Assembly: GCF_900090245.1 (NCBI RefSeq)
Contig: NZ_FMDN01000010.1
Coordinates: 124,001-188,000 of the forward strand
Direction of reading: 5' to 3'
DNA length: 64,000 bases
From: Micromonospora halophytica
Lineage (GTDB): Bacteria; Actinomycetota; Actinomycetes; Mycobacteriales; Micromonosporaceae
Shown here: positions 1 through 8,354 of the stretch, in pieces
Numbering within the stretch: the stretch's first letter is position 1
Layout: each line of letters opens with the position of its first letter
Notes under the pieces: model-generated
Databases searched by the model: none
Told to the model about the DNA's origin: nothing
The model's input: only the letters and a program-made list of their open reading frames with translations
Made by a program: the position numbers and the translations under genes

Positions 1-32
1 TCGCGTGCCCCGGGTCAGCCCGCTGTCCCGGA

Positions 33-737
33 TCAGCCCGCGAGCAGCGCCAGCATGATCCCGCCCGCGACCGCCACCGCCGGCACCAGGCAGGTCAACG
101 CCCCCAGCCGGGGCGTACGGTCCAGCCGCTCACCCGCCCGGGCCGGGAAGAACCGCCCCACCGCGACCCAGCCGACGGCGAACGCCACCGCCGGCATCGG
201 CACCCCGACCACCAGCGCCGCGACGCTCGCCGCGCCCGCCCCGGCGACCAGCAGGACGACCAGTTGCACCAGCGGCGCCAGCAGCGCCAGCGGGCCGTAC
301 ACCAGCAGGTTGCGGGCCCGTGGCGGCCAGGCCGACGGACGCAGCGGGCCCCGGGCGGCCAGCGTCGCATCGGCGGAGTCAGCCCAGCCCCGGGCCACCC
401 GCAGCGCGGCCAGCACCGCAGCCGGGCCGCCGACCATCGACCGGGCCGCCTCGGTCAGCTCCGGCGGCGTCGGGGTCAGTGAGATCGGTGGTACGCCCAG
501 CTCACGCAGGCGATCCTGCTGCGGCGCCAGCCGGGCGTGCACCCCGGCCAGTTCCTCCCGGGCCGCCTCGACCGCGCGGGCCTGCTCCGCGGCGGCGGTC
601 GCCGCGGCCCGGCGTACCCCGTCGAGCTGGCGGGCGGCGGCCAGGTAGTCCGTCCAGGCGGCGGCGACCGCGCCGACCGGCTCGTCGCCGGCCCGCTGCC
701 GGACCGTGGCCGCCGTACCCACCTCGTCGACGCTCAC
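33..737 (-). CDS. hypothetical membrane protein with coiled-coil N-terminus
   Basis: Unknown function; about 234 aa. The first ~110 residues are Ala/Arg/Glu-rich and look helical or coiled-coil. After a short linker come three or four hydrophobic segments (LLVYGPLALLAPLVQLVVLL, then AGAASVAALVVGVPMPAVAF, and a C-terminal PAVAVAGGIMLALLAG). GTG at 737 is chosen because it overlaps the stop of the FtsK-like gene by GTGA, so the two are probably translationally coupled; the open frame extends further upstream only as shadow of that gene. The context suggests a membrane partner of the FtsK-like protein, but nothing in the sequence shows a catalytic role. Confidence 0.7.
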   Translation of the reverse strand: MSVDEVGTAATVRQRAGDEPVGAVAAAWTDYLAAARQLDGVRRAAATAAAEQARAVEAAREELAGVHARLAPQQDRLRELGVPPISLTPTPPELTEAARSMVGGPAAVLAALRVARGWADSADATLAARGPLRPSAWPPRARNLLVYGPLALLAPLVQLVVLLVAGAGAASVAALVVGVPMPAVAFAVGWVAVGRFFPARAGERLDRTPRLGALTCLVPAVAVAGGIMLALLAG

Positions 738-3280
738 GCCCGTTCCTCCTCGTCGGCGAAGGGCACGAGCACCGTGCCCCGCTCGCCCGGACCGTCCCAG
801 AGCACGGCCCGGCCCGGGCGGGGCCGCCACGACACCGGCCGGCCGAAGACCGCGCCGAGCATCGCCCCCGGCACGTCCACCACGGCGACAGCGGCCAGCT
901 TGTCCACCTCGCCCTCCGGTTCGAGCAGCGCGGCGAAGGGCGGCACCGTACGCCACCACCCCAGCAGGTGCGTTCCGGCGGGCGGCCCGTCGCGCAGCAG
1001 CGTCCGCAGCCGGTCGACCGGCAGCTCCGCCGGCCTGGCGAGGTCCAGACCGAACACCACCAGGTATCCCGGCCCGTCGCCGTCCAGCGCCGTCAGCAGG
1101 CCCGGACCGTCCACCGTCTCCACCCGCTGCCGCTCGGCCAGTTCGGCCGCCAGTTGCTCGGCCAACGCGGCGGAGCCGTCGGCCAGCGGCGCGAGCACGA
1201 ACCGGGCGGTGCCCGGCGGGTGGTGCGCGGCCGTGCTGCGTACGGCGGTCACCAGCAGCCGGGCCGCCGCCGCGCCCGGACCGAGGACGGCCAGGTTGCG
1301 CCCGGCCACCGGGCCGAGCGGGACGGCGACCGTCGTCCGGGCCACGTCCACCGCCCGACCGAGCAGCGCCTCGACGCCCCCGGCCCGACCGGCCACCGCA
1401 GCCCGCATCCGGGGATCGTTGCGCAGCAGCGGCCGGGCCCAACCGGCGAAGACCACCGGCGGGGCGGCGTCCTCCGGACGGGCCTCGAAGAGCCGGTGCC
1501 GCAGCCGCTCGACGGCCCCGGGGTCGTCGTGCGGATCGGGGAAGCGGACCAGCCGCTCATGCCCCCGGGTGGCACCGCGCGGCCCGCCCAGGCCGCCGGC
1601 GGTGTTCACCACCGCACTGCCCACCGCCAGGCCGGCGGCCGCGTCGTTCGTCGGCATCAGCACCGCGCCGCCGCCGGAGAGCGCCACCCGGACGGGGAAC
1701 TGCCCCAGCACCGAGTCCCTCGGGGCCGCCCCGGCCCCGATGCCCAGGTCGCCCACACCGGACAGCACCAGGTGGACGCCGTACGCGCGCCCGGCCCGGG
1801 CCAGCCCGTCCAGCCGGGCCAGCACGTCGGCGGCGACCGGGTCCCGGTCCGCCAGCAGCAGCGGGAAGTTGTCGATCACGCAGACGATCCGGGGCAGCGA
1901 CCGGTGCTCCCGCAGCTCGGCGAAGCGCTGTCCACCGGCCCGGACGCCGGCCTCCTCCCGGCGACGGGCCTCCGCCGCCAACTGGTCGAAGAGATCCCGG
2001 ACGTACTCCGGGTCGGCCGCCATCGCGGCAGCGCGCACCTGCGGCACCCAGGACCGGTCCCGCTCGGTCTGCAGGAACTCCACGAAGGACTCGTTGTCAC
2101 CGAGGTCCACCAGGTGGAGGACCAGCTCGTCCGGGCCGTACCGGGCGGCGAGGCCGAGCAGCGCGTTGGTCAGGAACGCCGCACGGCCCGCGTCGGACCG
2201 GCCACTGACCAGCCAGTGCGGGGTCAGCTCGGTGAAGCCCACCGTCACCGGACGCCCGTTGGCGTCGCCGACCGTGGTGGAGAGTCCGCGCGCGGAGGAG
2301 GCACCCCAGAGCGGTTCCGTCTCCGCCGGAAGCAGCTCCGTCAGGTCCAGTCGGGAACCCGCCTCGACCTGCTCGGCCAGCCGGCGGCAGACCGCCCCGA
2401 CCAGCTCCGGCCCCGGGTCCTCGTCCACGAAGACCGGGGAGTTCAACCCGCCGGGGGAGTCCGCGCCCGGCCCACTGAACGGGCTGCCCGGCGGATCACC
2501 GAGCAGCGCGTACGCGGTACGCAGCTCCAGCCGGGTGGCCTGCGGCAGCGGCCGGCGGGTGGCCGGCGGCCAGCCCGCGACCACGAGGTGCAGACCGGCC
2601 GGCCGGCCCGCCTCGGCCAGCGCCTCGACCCGGTCCAGGTCGCTCGGCGTCGTGTGCTCCGGCAGCCCGGCGACCATCAGCAGCAGCGTCCGGTCGTGCC
2701 GGCGGGGACGGCCGGTGCCGGGCGACACCCACTGCTCGGCCTCGGTGAGCACCGCCCGCAGCCCGCCCACGTCCACCGCCGGAGGTGGCAACAGGCCGGC
2801 GTCGGCCAGGGCCGCGAACGGTGCGAACGTGTCCCCCGCGCCCGCGCCGTCCACCGCGCGGACCAGCAGGCAACCGGCCGGCGTCGCCGCCAGCAACCGC
2901 AGCAGTACGGCCCGGAGCAGGCCCACCGCCCGCGGCTCCCGGGCGTCGACGTCGAGCGTGAGGTGTCCGGTGCCGAGCAGCGGCACCAGAGCGGGGAAGC
3001 GGGCGTCGTCCAGCGGGGCGGCCGTGCCGACCCGGATGAAGGGCGGATTCTCCTCACCGGCCGGGGTGTCCGGCGGGAGCGAGTCCAACGGAGCACCCGC
3101 CCAGCCCGGGGCGACCAGGGCCGCGGCCGTCCGGAGCCGGTCGGCCAGTTCGTACTGCCGGCGCTGGTCAGCGGGGGCCGGTCGGGTCTCGTCGAGTACG
3201 CCGGCCGCCGCGGCGACCGTGGCGGCGGCCCGCCGGTGCAGGGCGGTGGCACGGTTCGTACGACCCTTCGGACCGGCCAC
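734..3280 (-). CDS. FtsK/SpoIIIE-type protein with degenerate ATPase motifs
   Basis: About 848 aa. The layout resembles FtsK/SpoIIIE or EccC-type P-loop proteins: an N-terminal helical region, a divergent domain (~80-260), a central RecA-like domain (~330-560) and a second RecA-like domain (~590-800). At the Walker A position of the central domain the sequence reads VSGRSDAGRAAFL (core ~360-367) with no GKS/GKT, and the Walker B strand ends IDN (~470) rather than DE. The second P-loop position reads VLGPGAAAARLL. Nucleotide hydrolysis therefore looks lost, which suggests a structural or regulatory role. GTG 3280 is preferred because an AGAGG-like site lies about 9 nt upstream; GTG 3289 is the alternative. 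It is coupled by GTGA to the next gene. Confidence 0.7.
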   Translation of the reverse strand: MAGPKGRTNRATALHRRAAATVAAAAGVLDETRPAPADQRRQYELADRLRTAAALVAPGWAGAPLDSLPPDTPAGEENPPFIRVGTAAPLDDARFPALVPLLGTGHLTLDVDAREPRAVGLLRAVLLRLLAATPAGCLLVRAVDGAGAGDTFAPFAALADAGLLPPPAVDVGGLRAVLTEAEQWVSPGTGRPRRHDRTLLLMVAGLPEHTTPSDLDRVEALAEAGRPAGLHLVVAGWPPATRRPLPQATRLELRTAYALLGDPPGSPFSGPGADSPGGLNSPVFVDEDPGPELVGAVCRRLAEQVEAGSRLDLTELLPAETEPLWGASSARGLSTTVGDANGRPVTVGFTELTPHWLVSGRSDAGRAAFLTNALLGLAARYGPDELVLHLVDLGDNESFVEFLQTERDRSWVPQVRAAAMAADPEYVRDLFDQLAAEARRREEAGVRAGGQRFAELREHRSLPRIVCVIDNFPLLLADRDPVAADVLARLDGLARAGRAYGVHLVLSGVGDLGIGAGAAPRDSVLGQFPVRVALSGGGAVLMPTNDAAAGLAVGSAVVNTAGGLGGPRGATRGHERLVRFPDPHDDPGAVERLRHRLFEARPEDAAPPVVFAGWARPLLRNDPRMRAAVAGRAGGVEALLGRAVDVARTTVAVPLGPVAGRNLAVLGPGAAAARLLVTAVRSTAAHHPPGTARFVLAPLADGSAALAEQLAAELAERQRVETVDGPGLLTALDGDGPGYLVVFGLDLARPAELPVDRLRTLLRDGPPAGTHLLGWWRTVPPFAALLEPEGEVDKLAAVAVVDVPGAMLGAVFGRPVSWRPRPGRAVLWDGPGERGTVLVPFADEEERA

Positions 3281-3469
3281 CGTGTCCACCCCTCTTTCCG
3301 AGGTTGGAAACCTCCCCGAGCAGACCGTATCCCAGGTCGGGTCGCGCACCCCGGAACCGGGACGGCGATGCGCCGGTCCTGTCGCACCTGGTGCTGAACT
3401 GTCACCTCCCGGGGTCGCCCTGTCACGATCCGCAGGATCTGGGGCATTGGGTGCGAGCCGCTCAACCGC

Positions 3470-3475
3470 TAGCCT
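3470..3475 (+). promoter_or_regulatory. -10 element TAGCCT of a probable leaderless transcript
   Basis: TAGCCT lies exactly 6 nt before GTG 3482, the spacing expected when transcription begins at the start codon. There is no good Shine-Dalgarno between them. This supports GTG 3482 as the start of the plus-strand membrane protein. Confidence 0.45.
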
Positions 3476-3481
3476 CAGGGG

Positions 3482-4054
3482 GTGGAATCAGTGCAGCCCC
3501 CCGCCGGTTCCCAGGTCTCCCGCGTACCGGCGCAGCGGACCCCGCCGGAGCAGTTGGCGCCCCCTGCCGTCGCCCCGGTGCCGCCGCCGCAGCCCCGCCG
3601 GACCCGCACGGTCCTCAGTGTCGTCGCCGGGGTGTTGGCGCTGCTCTGCGTGAGTGGGGCGGCCATCGGCTACGTGCTGTACGACCGCGCGACGACGCCC
3701 GACCGGAGCGCGCCGGACGTGGTGGTGGACAACTACCTGCGCGAGTTCCTCGTCAATCGCAACGACACCAGAGCGACGCTCCTTGTGTGTGACGGGCACC
3801 CTGATCTGGAGGCGGTAGAGGCCCTGCGGGCCGAGGTGGAGCAGCGCGAAGCAAACTTCAACGTGGTCGTGCGGGTAAGCTGGGGGCCGCTCACGAGCAC
3901 CAGGAGCGCCGCCGGTGAAGCGGTGACGACCACCTTGACGATCGCTGGCTCCTCGGACGGGCAGCCCCGCAGTAGCCGTCGCGAGGACTGGACCTTCGAC
4001 GTGGTCGATACGGCCGACGGATGGCGGGTTTGCGGAGGCCGCAAGGCGGTCTGA
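3482..4054 (+). CDS. single-pass membrane protein, possible NTF2-like extracellular domain
   Basis: 190 aa, no recognised family name. Pro-rich cytosolic N-terminus (~1-40), one transmembrane helix (VLSVVAGVLALLCVSGAAIG, ~43-66), then an outside domain of ~120 aa. That domain has an alternating pattern (VVVRVSWGPLTS, VTTTLTIAG, WTFDVVDTADGWRVCGG) like small NTF2/DUF4878-type folds, and carries two cysteines that could pair. It is the only plus-strand gene in the secretion-like block. It ends 4 bp from the convergent gene at 4059, leaving no room for a separate terminator. Confidence 0.65.
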   Translation: MESVQPPAGSQVSRVPAQRTPPEQLAPPAVAPVPPPQPRRTRTVLSVVAGVLALLCVSGAAIGYVLYDRATTPDRSAPDVVVDNYLREFLVNRNDTRATLLVCDGHPDLEAVEALRAEVEQREANFNVVVRVSWGPLTSTRSAAGEAVTTTLTIAGSSDGQPRSSRREDWTFDVVDTADGWRVCGGRKAV

Positions 4055-4058
4055 GCCG

Positions 4059-4661
4059 TCACTCGATCCACAGCAGGTGCACCGGCACCTCCATCGTGGT
4101 CGGTGGCTGCCCGCGCCAGGCCCATCGGTACCACTCCAGTTCCGAGGTGACCCGGATGCAGATGTCCCCGTCCGCACCGGAGTAGGTCTCGGTCACCGCG
4201 CGCAGGTCGCGGTGCTCGACGCCGTCCTCGACGCGCACCACCCGCCGGCCGCTGACCGAGTCCGCCTCGAACACCGGCGTGGGGGCCTGGTGGGTGGGTG
4301 CGTCGAGGGACACCAGCCGGATGCCCTGCTCGCGGCCGGGCGTGCCGGGTGAGGGGCGGCCGCCGACCGTCTCCACCCAGACCCGCTCGACGGGTACGAG
4401 CGGGGCGAACACCTCGACCTGCTCCGACTCCGCCCGGTACCACTCGTGCTCCGGGATGATCGGAACGTAGGTGCGACTGCCCTGCACCACCCGCTCGTCG
4501 GCCCGCAGGTCGCCCCGCCAGCCGAGGCCGGGCAGCCCGACCAGCACCCGTCGTCCCCGCAGCTCGATCCGTCCGGTGGCGGGCAGGATCTCGACCGGAC
4601 GCGGCGGCAGGGGTGCCCAGTCCGGCTGGCCGGCGAAGGGATCCGGCAGCGGACCGGTCAT
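4059..4661 (-). CDS. hypothetical protein, last gene of the T4SS-like operon
   Basis: 200 aa, unknown. It has no signal peptide or membrane helix, and it is rich in beta-forming segments and in Trp/Tyr/Glu (EHEWYRAESEQVEVF; ELEWYRWAWRG near the C-terminus). ATG 4661 lies 13 nt after the stop of the M23 peptidase gene, on the same strand, so it is probably co-transcribed with the secretion-like genes. It may be a soluble accessory factor; no motif supports a more specific call. Confidence 0.65.
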   Translation of the reverse strand: MTGPLPDPFAGQPDWAPLPPRPVEILPATGRIELRGRRVLVGLPGLGWRGDLRADERVVQGSRTYVPIIPEHEWYRAESEQVEVFAPLVPVERVWVETVGGRPSPGTPGREQGIRLVSLDAPTHQAPTPVFEADSVSGRRVVRVEDGVEHRDLRAVTETYSGADGDICIRVTSELEWYRWAWRGQPPTTMEVPVHLLWIE

Positions 4662-4674
4662 CGTCCCGGGTGCC

Positions 4675-5853
4675 TCACGCCGAGCCGTCCAGCGGCGCGC
4701 CGCGCTGCCGCATCCACGGCACCGGGTCGATCGCCCCGGCGGAACTGCGGTCCCGGTCCCGGTGCACTTCGAAGTGGAGGTGCGGGCCGGAGGAGTTGCC
4801 GCTGCTGCCGACCCGTCCGATCATCTCGCCGGCCTTGACCTCTTGACCGGGGACGACCAGCGGCTTCTGCACCATGTGGCAGTAGCGGGTGAGGTATCCA
4901 CCGGCGTGCAGGATGTCGACGAACCAGCCGCAGCCGCCCTTGTTTGGGTAGCCGTCCACGTCGCAGTCGCGGCGGCCGTTGTGATCGGGGTCGCAGCGGG
5001 CGACGAGTACCCGGCCGCTGGCGGCGGCGTGGATCGGCGTGCCCTTGCGTGCGGCGATGTCCACCCCGTTGTGCCGGGGCCGGCTCCTGGTCCGGAAACC
5101 GGAGCCGACCCCTCCCGGGACGGGCGCGGTCCAGCCGGAAGCGGCGATGGTCTTCGCGGAGGCCCGGTCGCAGACCGCCTTGTCGGCGATCTGGACGGTT
5201 CGGGCGGCTCCCTTGGCCAGCGCGTTAACGATCTTCGCGGCGGTGTCCTCATGCTTGGCGTAGGCGTCGGGATATGCGCTGATCTGGACTTTCTGGGCCG
5301 CCCGGGTCAGCGAGAGTTGCTCCCACCCGTCGACCTGGAGCAGCTTCTCGTAGAACTTCCGGGCGGCGTAGGAGGGGGTCATCCGTTCGGTGACGCTGCC
5401 CCAGCCCGCCCGTTGCTGGAACAGGCCCACGGAATCGTGGTCGCGGCCGACGCCCTCGTTGGGGATGTCGCGGGAACCCCGGACGGTGCTGTTGGCGAGG
5501 TTCCGCAGTGCGGACTCCTGCATCGCCGTGCCCACCGCGATGACCCAACCACGGGGCGGGACCTTCATCTCCTGGCCGACCTTGATGATGATGGCGGCGT
5601 TGCGGAGCTGGCTGTCACCGTAGTCCGACATCCGTGGCATGTCGCCGGTCACGTCGACCTTGTGGTCCTGCTCGCAGGTCATCTCGTTCGAGACCAGGTT
5701 GTCCCGCTCTCCACCCAGGTTGGTGAGGAAGAAGGCCGCGCTTCCGCCGCCGCAGCAGAGCAAAGCGAAGGTGGCGGTTAACGCGGTGACCAGCGTGCCG
5801 GTCCGAAGTCGGCGACGGGGTGGCTGACCCACCCCCGGCAGCTCGGTAGTCAT
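4675..5853 (-). CDS. VirB1-like bifunctional lytic transglycosylase / M23 endopeptidase
   Basis: 392 aa cell-wall hydrolase. Membrane anchor ~19-45. A lysozyme/SLT-like domain follows (~75-215) with the catalytic-type Glu in MQESALRNL (E113) and the family hallmark SVGLFQQRAGWG (~141-152). A LytM/M23 metallopeptidase domain (~245-380) carries zinc ligands H261 and D265 in HNGVDIA and the pair in GPHLHFEVH (H358, H360). A Cys-rich insert (~286-309) sits inside the M23 fold. Such two-domain enzymes open peptidoglycan for gram-positive type IV secretion or conjugation machines. ATGA overlap with the preceding VirB8-like gene indicates coupling. Confidence 0.88.
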   Translation of the reverse strand: MTTELPGVGQPPRRRLRTGTLVTALTATFALLCCGGGSAAFFLTNLGGERDNLVSNEMTCEQDHKVDVTGDMPRMSDYGDSQLRNAAIIIKVGQEMKVPPRGWVIAVGTAMQESALRNLANSTVRGSRDIPNEGVGRDHDSVGLFQQRAGWGSVTERMTPSYAARKFYEKLLQVDGWEQLSLTRAAQKVQISAYPDAYAKHEDTAAKIVNALAKGAARTVQIADKAVCDRASAKTIAASGWTAPVPGGVGSGFRTRSRPRHNGVDIAARKGTPIHAAASGRVLVARCDPDHNGRRDCDVDGYPNKGGCGWFVDILHAGGYLTRYCHMVQKPLVVPGQEVKAGEMIGRVGSSGNSSGPHLHFEVHRDRDRSSAGAIDPVPWMRQRGAPLDGSA

Positions 5854-6407
5854 TCCCGCTCCCAGTCCACGGCGTCCACCAACCAGCGCCCGTCGGGCGC
5901 GACCAGTTCGAGGCGGAGCCGACCGGTCTCCAGCGGCACCAGCACCTCGGTGAAGGCCTCGGTCCGCGGCCGGAGGGTCACCGCACCGGTGACCTTCTCG
6001 GCCGGCACACCCTGCGGGTCAGCGCCGGCGAGTTTCTCGGTGAGCCCTGACGTCGACAACGGACGTAGTCCGGCCTGCCACTGCTCCGCGGTGGTGGCGG
6101 GGCCCTCGAGCCACGCGGCGGTGAAGCGGGTGGCGGTCTGCTCGGGAGTCGGCTCACCCGGTCGTGTCCGGGGGGACCGCGGCACCGGAGTGGCGATGAC
6201 ACCGTCGTCGCCCTCGTGCGGGTCGACCGTCGTGATGGGCTGGCGGGGCCGGCTGCTGAGCCCGTCCGTGGGGTCGGCGGGGCCGGCCACCAGGCGGGCT
6301 GTCCCGAGCACCCCGAGGACCAGCACGGCGATCCCGGCCGCGACGCCGATCCGGGACCGCAGGACCCGGCGGAACAGAGATTCGAGCGTCCGTCGCATCG
6401 CCCTCAC
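5850..6407 (-). CDS. VirB8/TcpC-like single-pass membrane protein
   Basis: 185 aa. A short basic N-terminus, one transmembrane helix (GVAAGIAVLVLGVLGTARLV, ~20-40), a Pro-rich linker and an outside domain (~85-185) built like NTF2-fold VirB8/TcpC proteins: an N-terminal helix with TPEQTATRFTAAWLEG, then strands ending ELVAPDGRWLVDAVDWERE. The assignment rests on this layout and on position between VirB6-like and VirB1-like genes, not on a diagnostic motif. GTG 6407 overlaps the upstream stop by GTGA, and the gene ends in an ATGA overlap with the peptidase gene, so all three are coupled. Confidence 0.6.
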   Translation of the reverse strand: MRAMRRTLESLFRRVLRSRIGVAAGIAVLVLGVLGTARLVAGPADPTDGLSSRPRQPITTVDPHEGDDGVIATPVPRSPRTRPGEPTPEQTATRFTAAWLEGPATTAEQWQAGLRPLSTSGLTEKLAGADPQGVPAEKVTGAVTLRPRTEAFTEVLVPLETGRLRLELVAPDGRWLVDAVDWERE

Positions 6408-8353
6408 CGTGCCTCGGAGCGCACCCGGGGGCTCGGCTTGGGGGCCGGCGCCCGTTCGGCGGAGTCAGGACGGTAGACCACGAACGACGGCGTCTCCTCC
6501 GGCACGTCCGGCTCGGTCCAGCTCGCCGGCTGCCGGCGCTGACGGGGGGCGGTGGCGGCCCCGCCCGTGCTGGGCCGCTGCTCCGGCGGGTCGGTCTCGT
6601 CGGGGCGCTCGCGACCGTCGGGCCGTTCCCGGACCTCGGGGGTGGCGGAGTGGGACGGATCCTCCCGACGGGCCTCCGGGCGGAGCCTCGACGGCTCCAG
6701 CGCCGCGCCTCGCCGGCGGGCGAGGGCCGGCTCGGCGGTGCCACCGGGTTCGGCCACGTCGAGCCGGGCGGCGACGCGCATGTCCCGGAAAAAGCGACGG
6801 TGCCACGAACCGGCCGAGCTGACCGCCTCGCTGCTGTCCTTTCCACCGAGCTGGGTGATCCGCCGGTACGGGCGCAGCAGCAGCCAACCGACCACGCCGC
6901 AGAGCCAGACCAGTACCACCTGGAGCCAGCCCGGCAGGGTGGGCGTGCTCATGATCAGGTCGACCGCGAAGAGGTAGATCGCCGCGCCGGTGCCGAAGAT
7001 GGCGATGTTGAAAACGGCGGCGACCACCGCGTTGCCGAGACGGCGCAGACCGGCGCTGGCCGGCCGCAGCAGACCGATGGTGCCGAGGATGGGCGCGGCG
7101 ATGACCGCCCACCGGAAGATCAGGAAGCCGAGCAGCACCAGCAGCGACGCGGTCAGGTCGAACATGGCGAAGAGCAGCGCCGCCAGCACCGCGATGAAGC
7201 CGGAGCCGATCCGGTCCATGTCCCTGGTGCCCTTGAGGTACTCGTACGCCTCCGGGTCCTCCTTGCTGATCTGCTCCGCTACCCGGGCCCACTGCTGCTG
7301 CTTGGCCTTGATGGTCGCCTCACGGGTTGCCGGGTTCTGCCGGAGCTTCTGCGTCTCCTCCCAGGAGAGCGACTTGGCGTCGTAGAGCGCCGGCCCGTAC
7401 TTCTTCGCGGTCTCGCTGTCGGCCGACCCCAGCACGCCCCGCAACCAGTTCCGATAGAGCATCGACTCGGTCGCGGTGTCACTGGCCCGGACAGCGGGGG
7501 GACGGTTGTCCTTGCATGCTTCCGGGTTGGGATCGTCGCACTGTCCGGGCGGGGTGTCCCTGGCTGCCGGACCGACCGCGTCGTGCACTACGCCGAGCGA
7601 GGTGATGAGGGTGCCGTCGGCGATATTGGCCGACTTGACCGGCCAGGCGGCCAGCGCGGTCACCGCCACCATCACCAGCAGCGCCCAGCCCGCCGTGGTC
7701 ATCGCGTTGCTCATGTCCGACTGGCGGGAGCGCCAGAGCAGGTAGAGACCGACGACGCAGAGCGTGATGATGCCGAAGACGCTGAACACCTTCTGATAGA
7801 CGGCCTTGGTGGCCTTCTCCACCAGCGGGTCGGCCCAACCCCACATCGAGCGCGGGTCCCAGGCTCGCTCACGGAGCGCGTTGGAGGCCCCCACGATCGC
7901 CGTGGCCATCATGAACTCGCCGTTGGCCATCGTGGTGGTGAACGTGTAGTCGGGATGGAGCACGGTGGAGGCACAGCCGCCCTCCACGTCGTAGGTGTTG
8001 AAGCTGTAACCGGCATAGCCGTAGTCGCTGTAGAGGCCCTTCGGGCCCGCGAGCTTGGAGGAGTCGGGCCGGGAGGCGAACCACCCGGCGAGCCCGGAGT
8101 CCGGCGCGGACGGGACCGGTGCGTTGCGGCACTTGACCTCGTCCTCGCTGATGTCCTGGAGCTTGGCGACGCAGGCGCGGAAGTTCGCCTGCCACTCCTT
8201 CGTGCTGCACAGCTCCGCCATCGCCTGCGCCTGGGCCGCCGGCGGAGCTGCAGCCGCCGGTGTCGCGCCGATCACCGGCCAGGAGATCGTGGCACCGGCG
8301 AGTACGCCGAGCACGAGGAGGAGCGCCGCGATCCGTGCCCGGGCCCTCGCCAT
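6404..8353 (-). CDS. VirB6/TrbL-like polytopic membrane protein with signal peptide
   Basis: 649 aa. A signal peptide (1-36, cleavage near TPAAAAP) is followed by an exported Cys-containing region (~45-180). Transmembrane helices lie at about 190-208, 221-238, 383-428 (two), 440-465 and 477-496, with a charged soluble stretch at ~280-380. The C-terminal ~150 residues are hydrophilic, Arg/Pro/Glu-rich and probably cytosolic. This layout fits the VirB6/TrbL channel component of gram-positive type IV systems. GGAGG sits 6 nt before ATG 8353, inside the end of the VirB4-like gene; the genes are separated by one base. Confidence 0.75.
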   Translation of the reverse strand: MARARARIAALLLVLGVLAGATISWPVIGATPAAAAPPAAQAQAMAELCSTKEWQANFRACVAKLQDISEDEVKCRNAPVPSAPDSGLAGWFASRPDSSKLAGPKGLYSDYGYAGYSFNTYDVEGGCASTVLHPDYTFTTTMANGEFMMATAIVGASNALRERAWDPRSMWGWADPLVEKATKAVYQKVFSVFGIITLCVVGLYLLWRSRQSDMSNAMTTAGWALLVMVAVTALAAWPVKSANIADGTLITSLGVVHDAVGPAARDTPPGQCDDPNPEACKDNRPPAVRASDTATESMLYRNWLRGVLGSADSETAKKYGPALYDAKSLSWEETQKLRQNPATREATIKAKQQQWARVAEQISKEDPEAYEYLKGTRDMDRIGSGFIAVLAALLFAMFDLTASLLVLLGFLIFRWAVIAAPILGTIGLLRPASAGLRRLGNAVVAAVFNIAIFGTGAAIYLFAVDLIMSTPTLPGWLQVVLVWLCGVVGWLLLRPYRRITQLGGKDSSEAVSSAGSWHRRFFRDMRVAARLDVAEPGGTAEPALARRRGAALEPSRLRPEARREDPSHSATPEVRERPDGRERPDETDPPEQRPSTGGAATAPRQRRQPASWTEPDVPEETPSFVVYRPDSAERAPAPKPSPRVRSEAR

Positions 8354-8354
8354 G

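Noticed and set aside
320..3653. Very long plus-strand open frames opposite the FtsK-like gene
   Set aside because: They are antisense shadows of high-GC codon bias: Arg/Pro/Gly-rich, without domain patterns, while the minus strand encodes a coherent protein.
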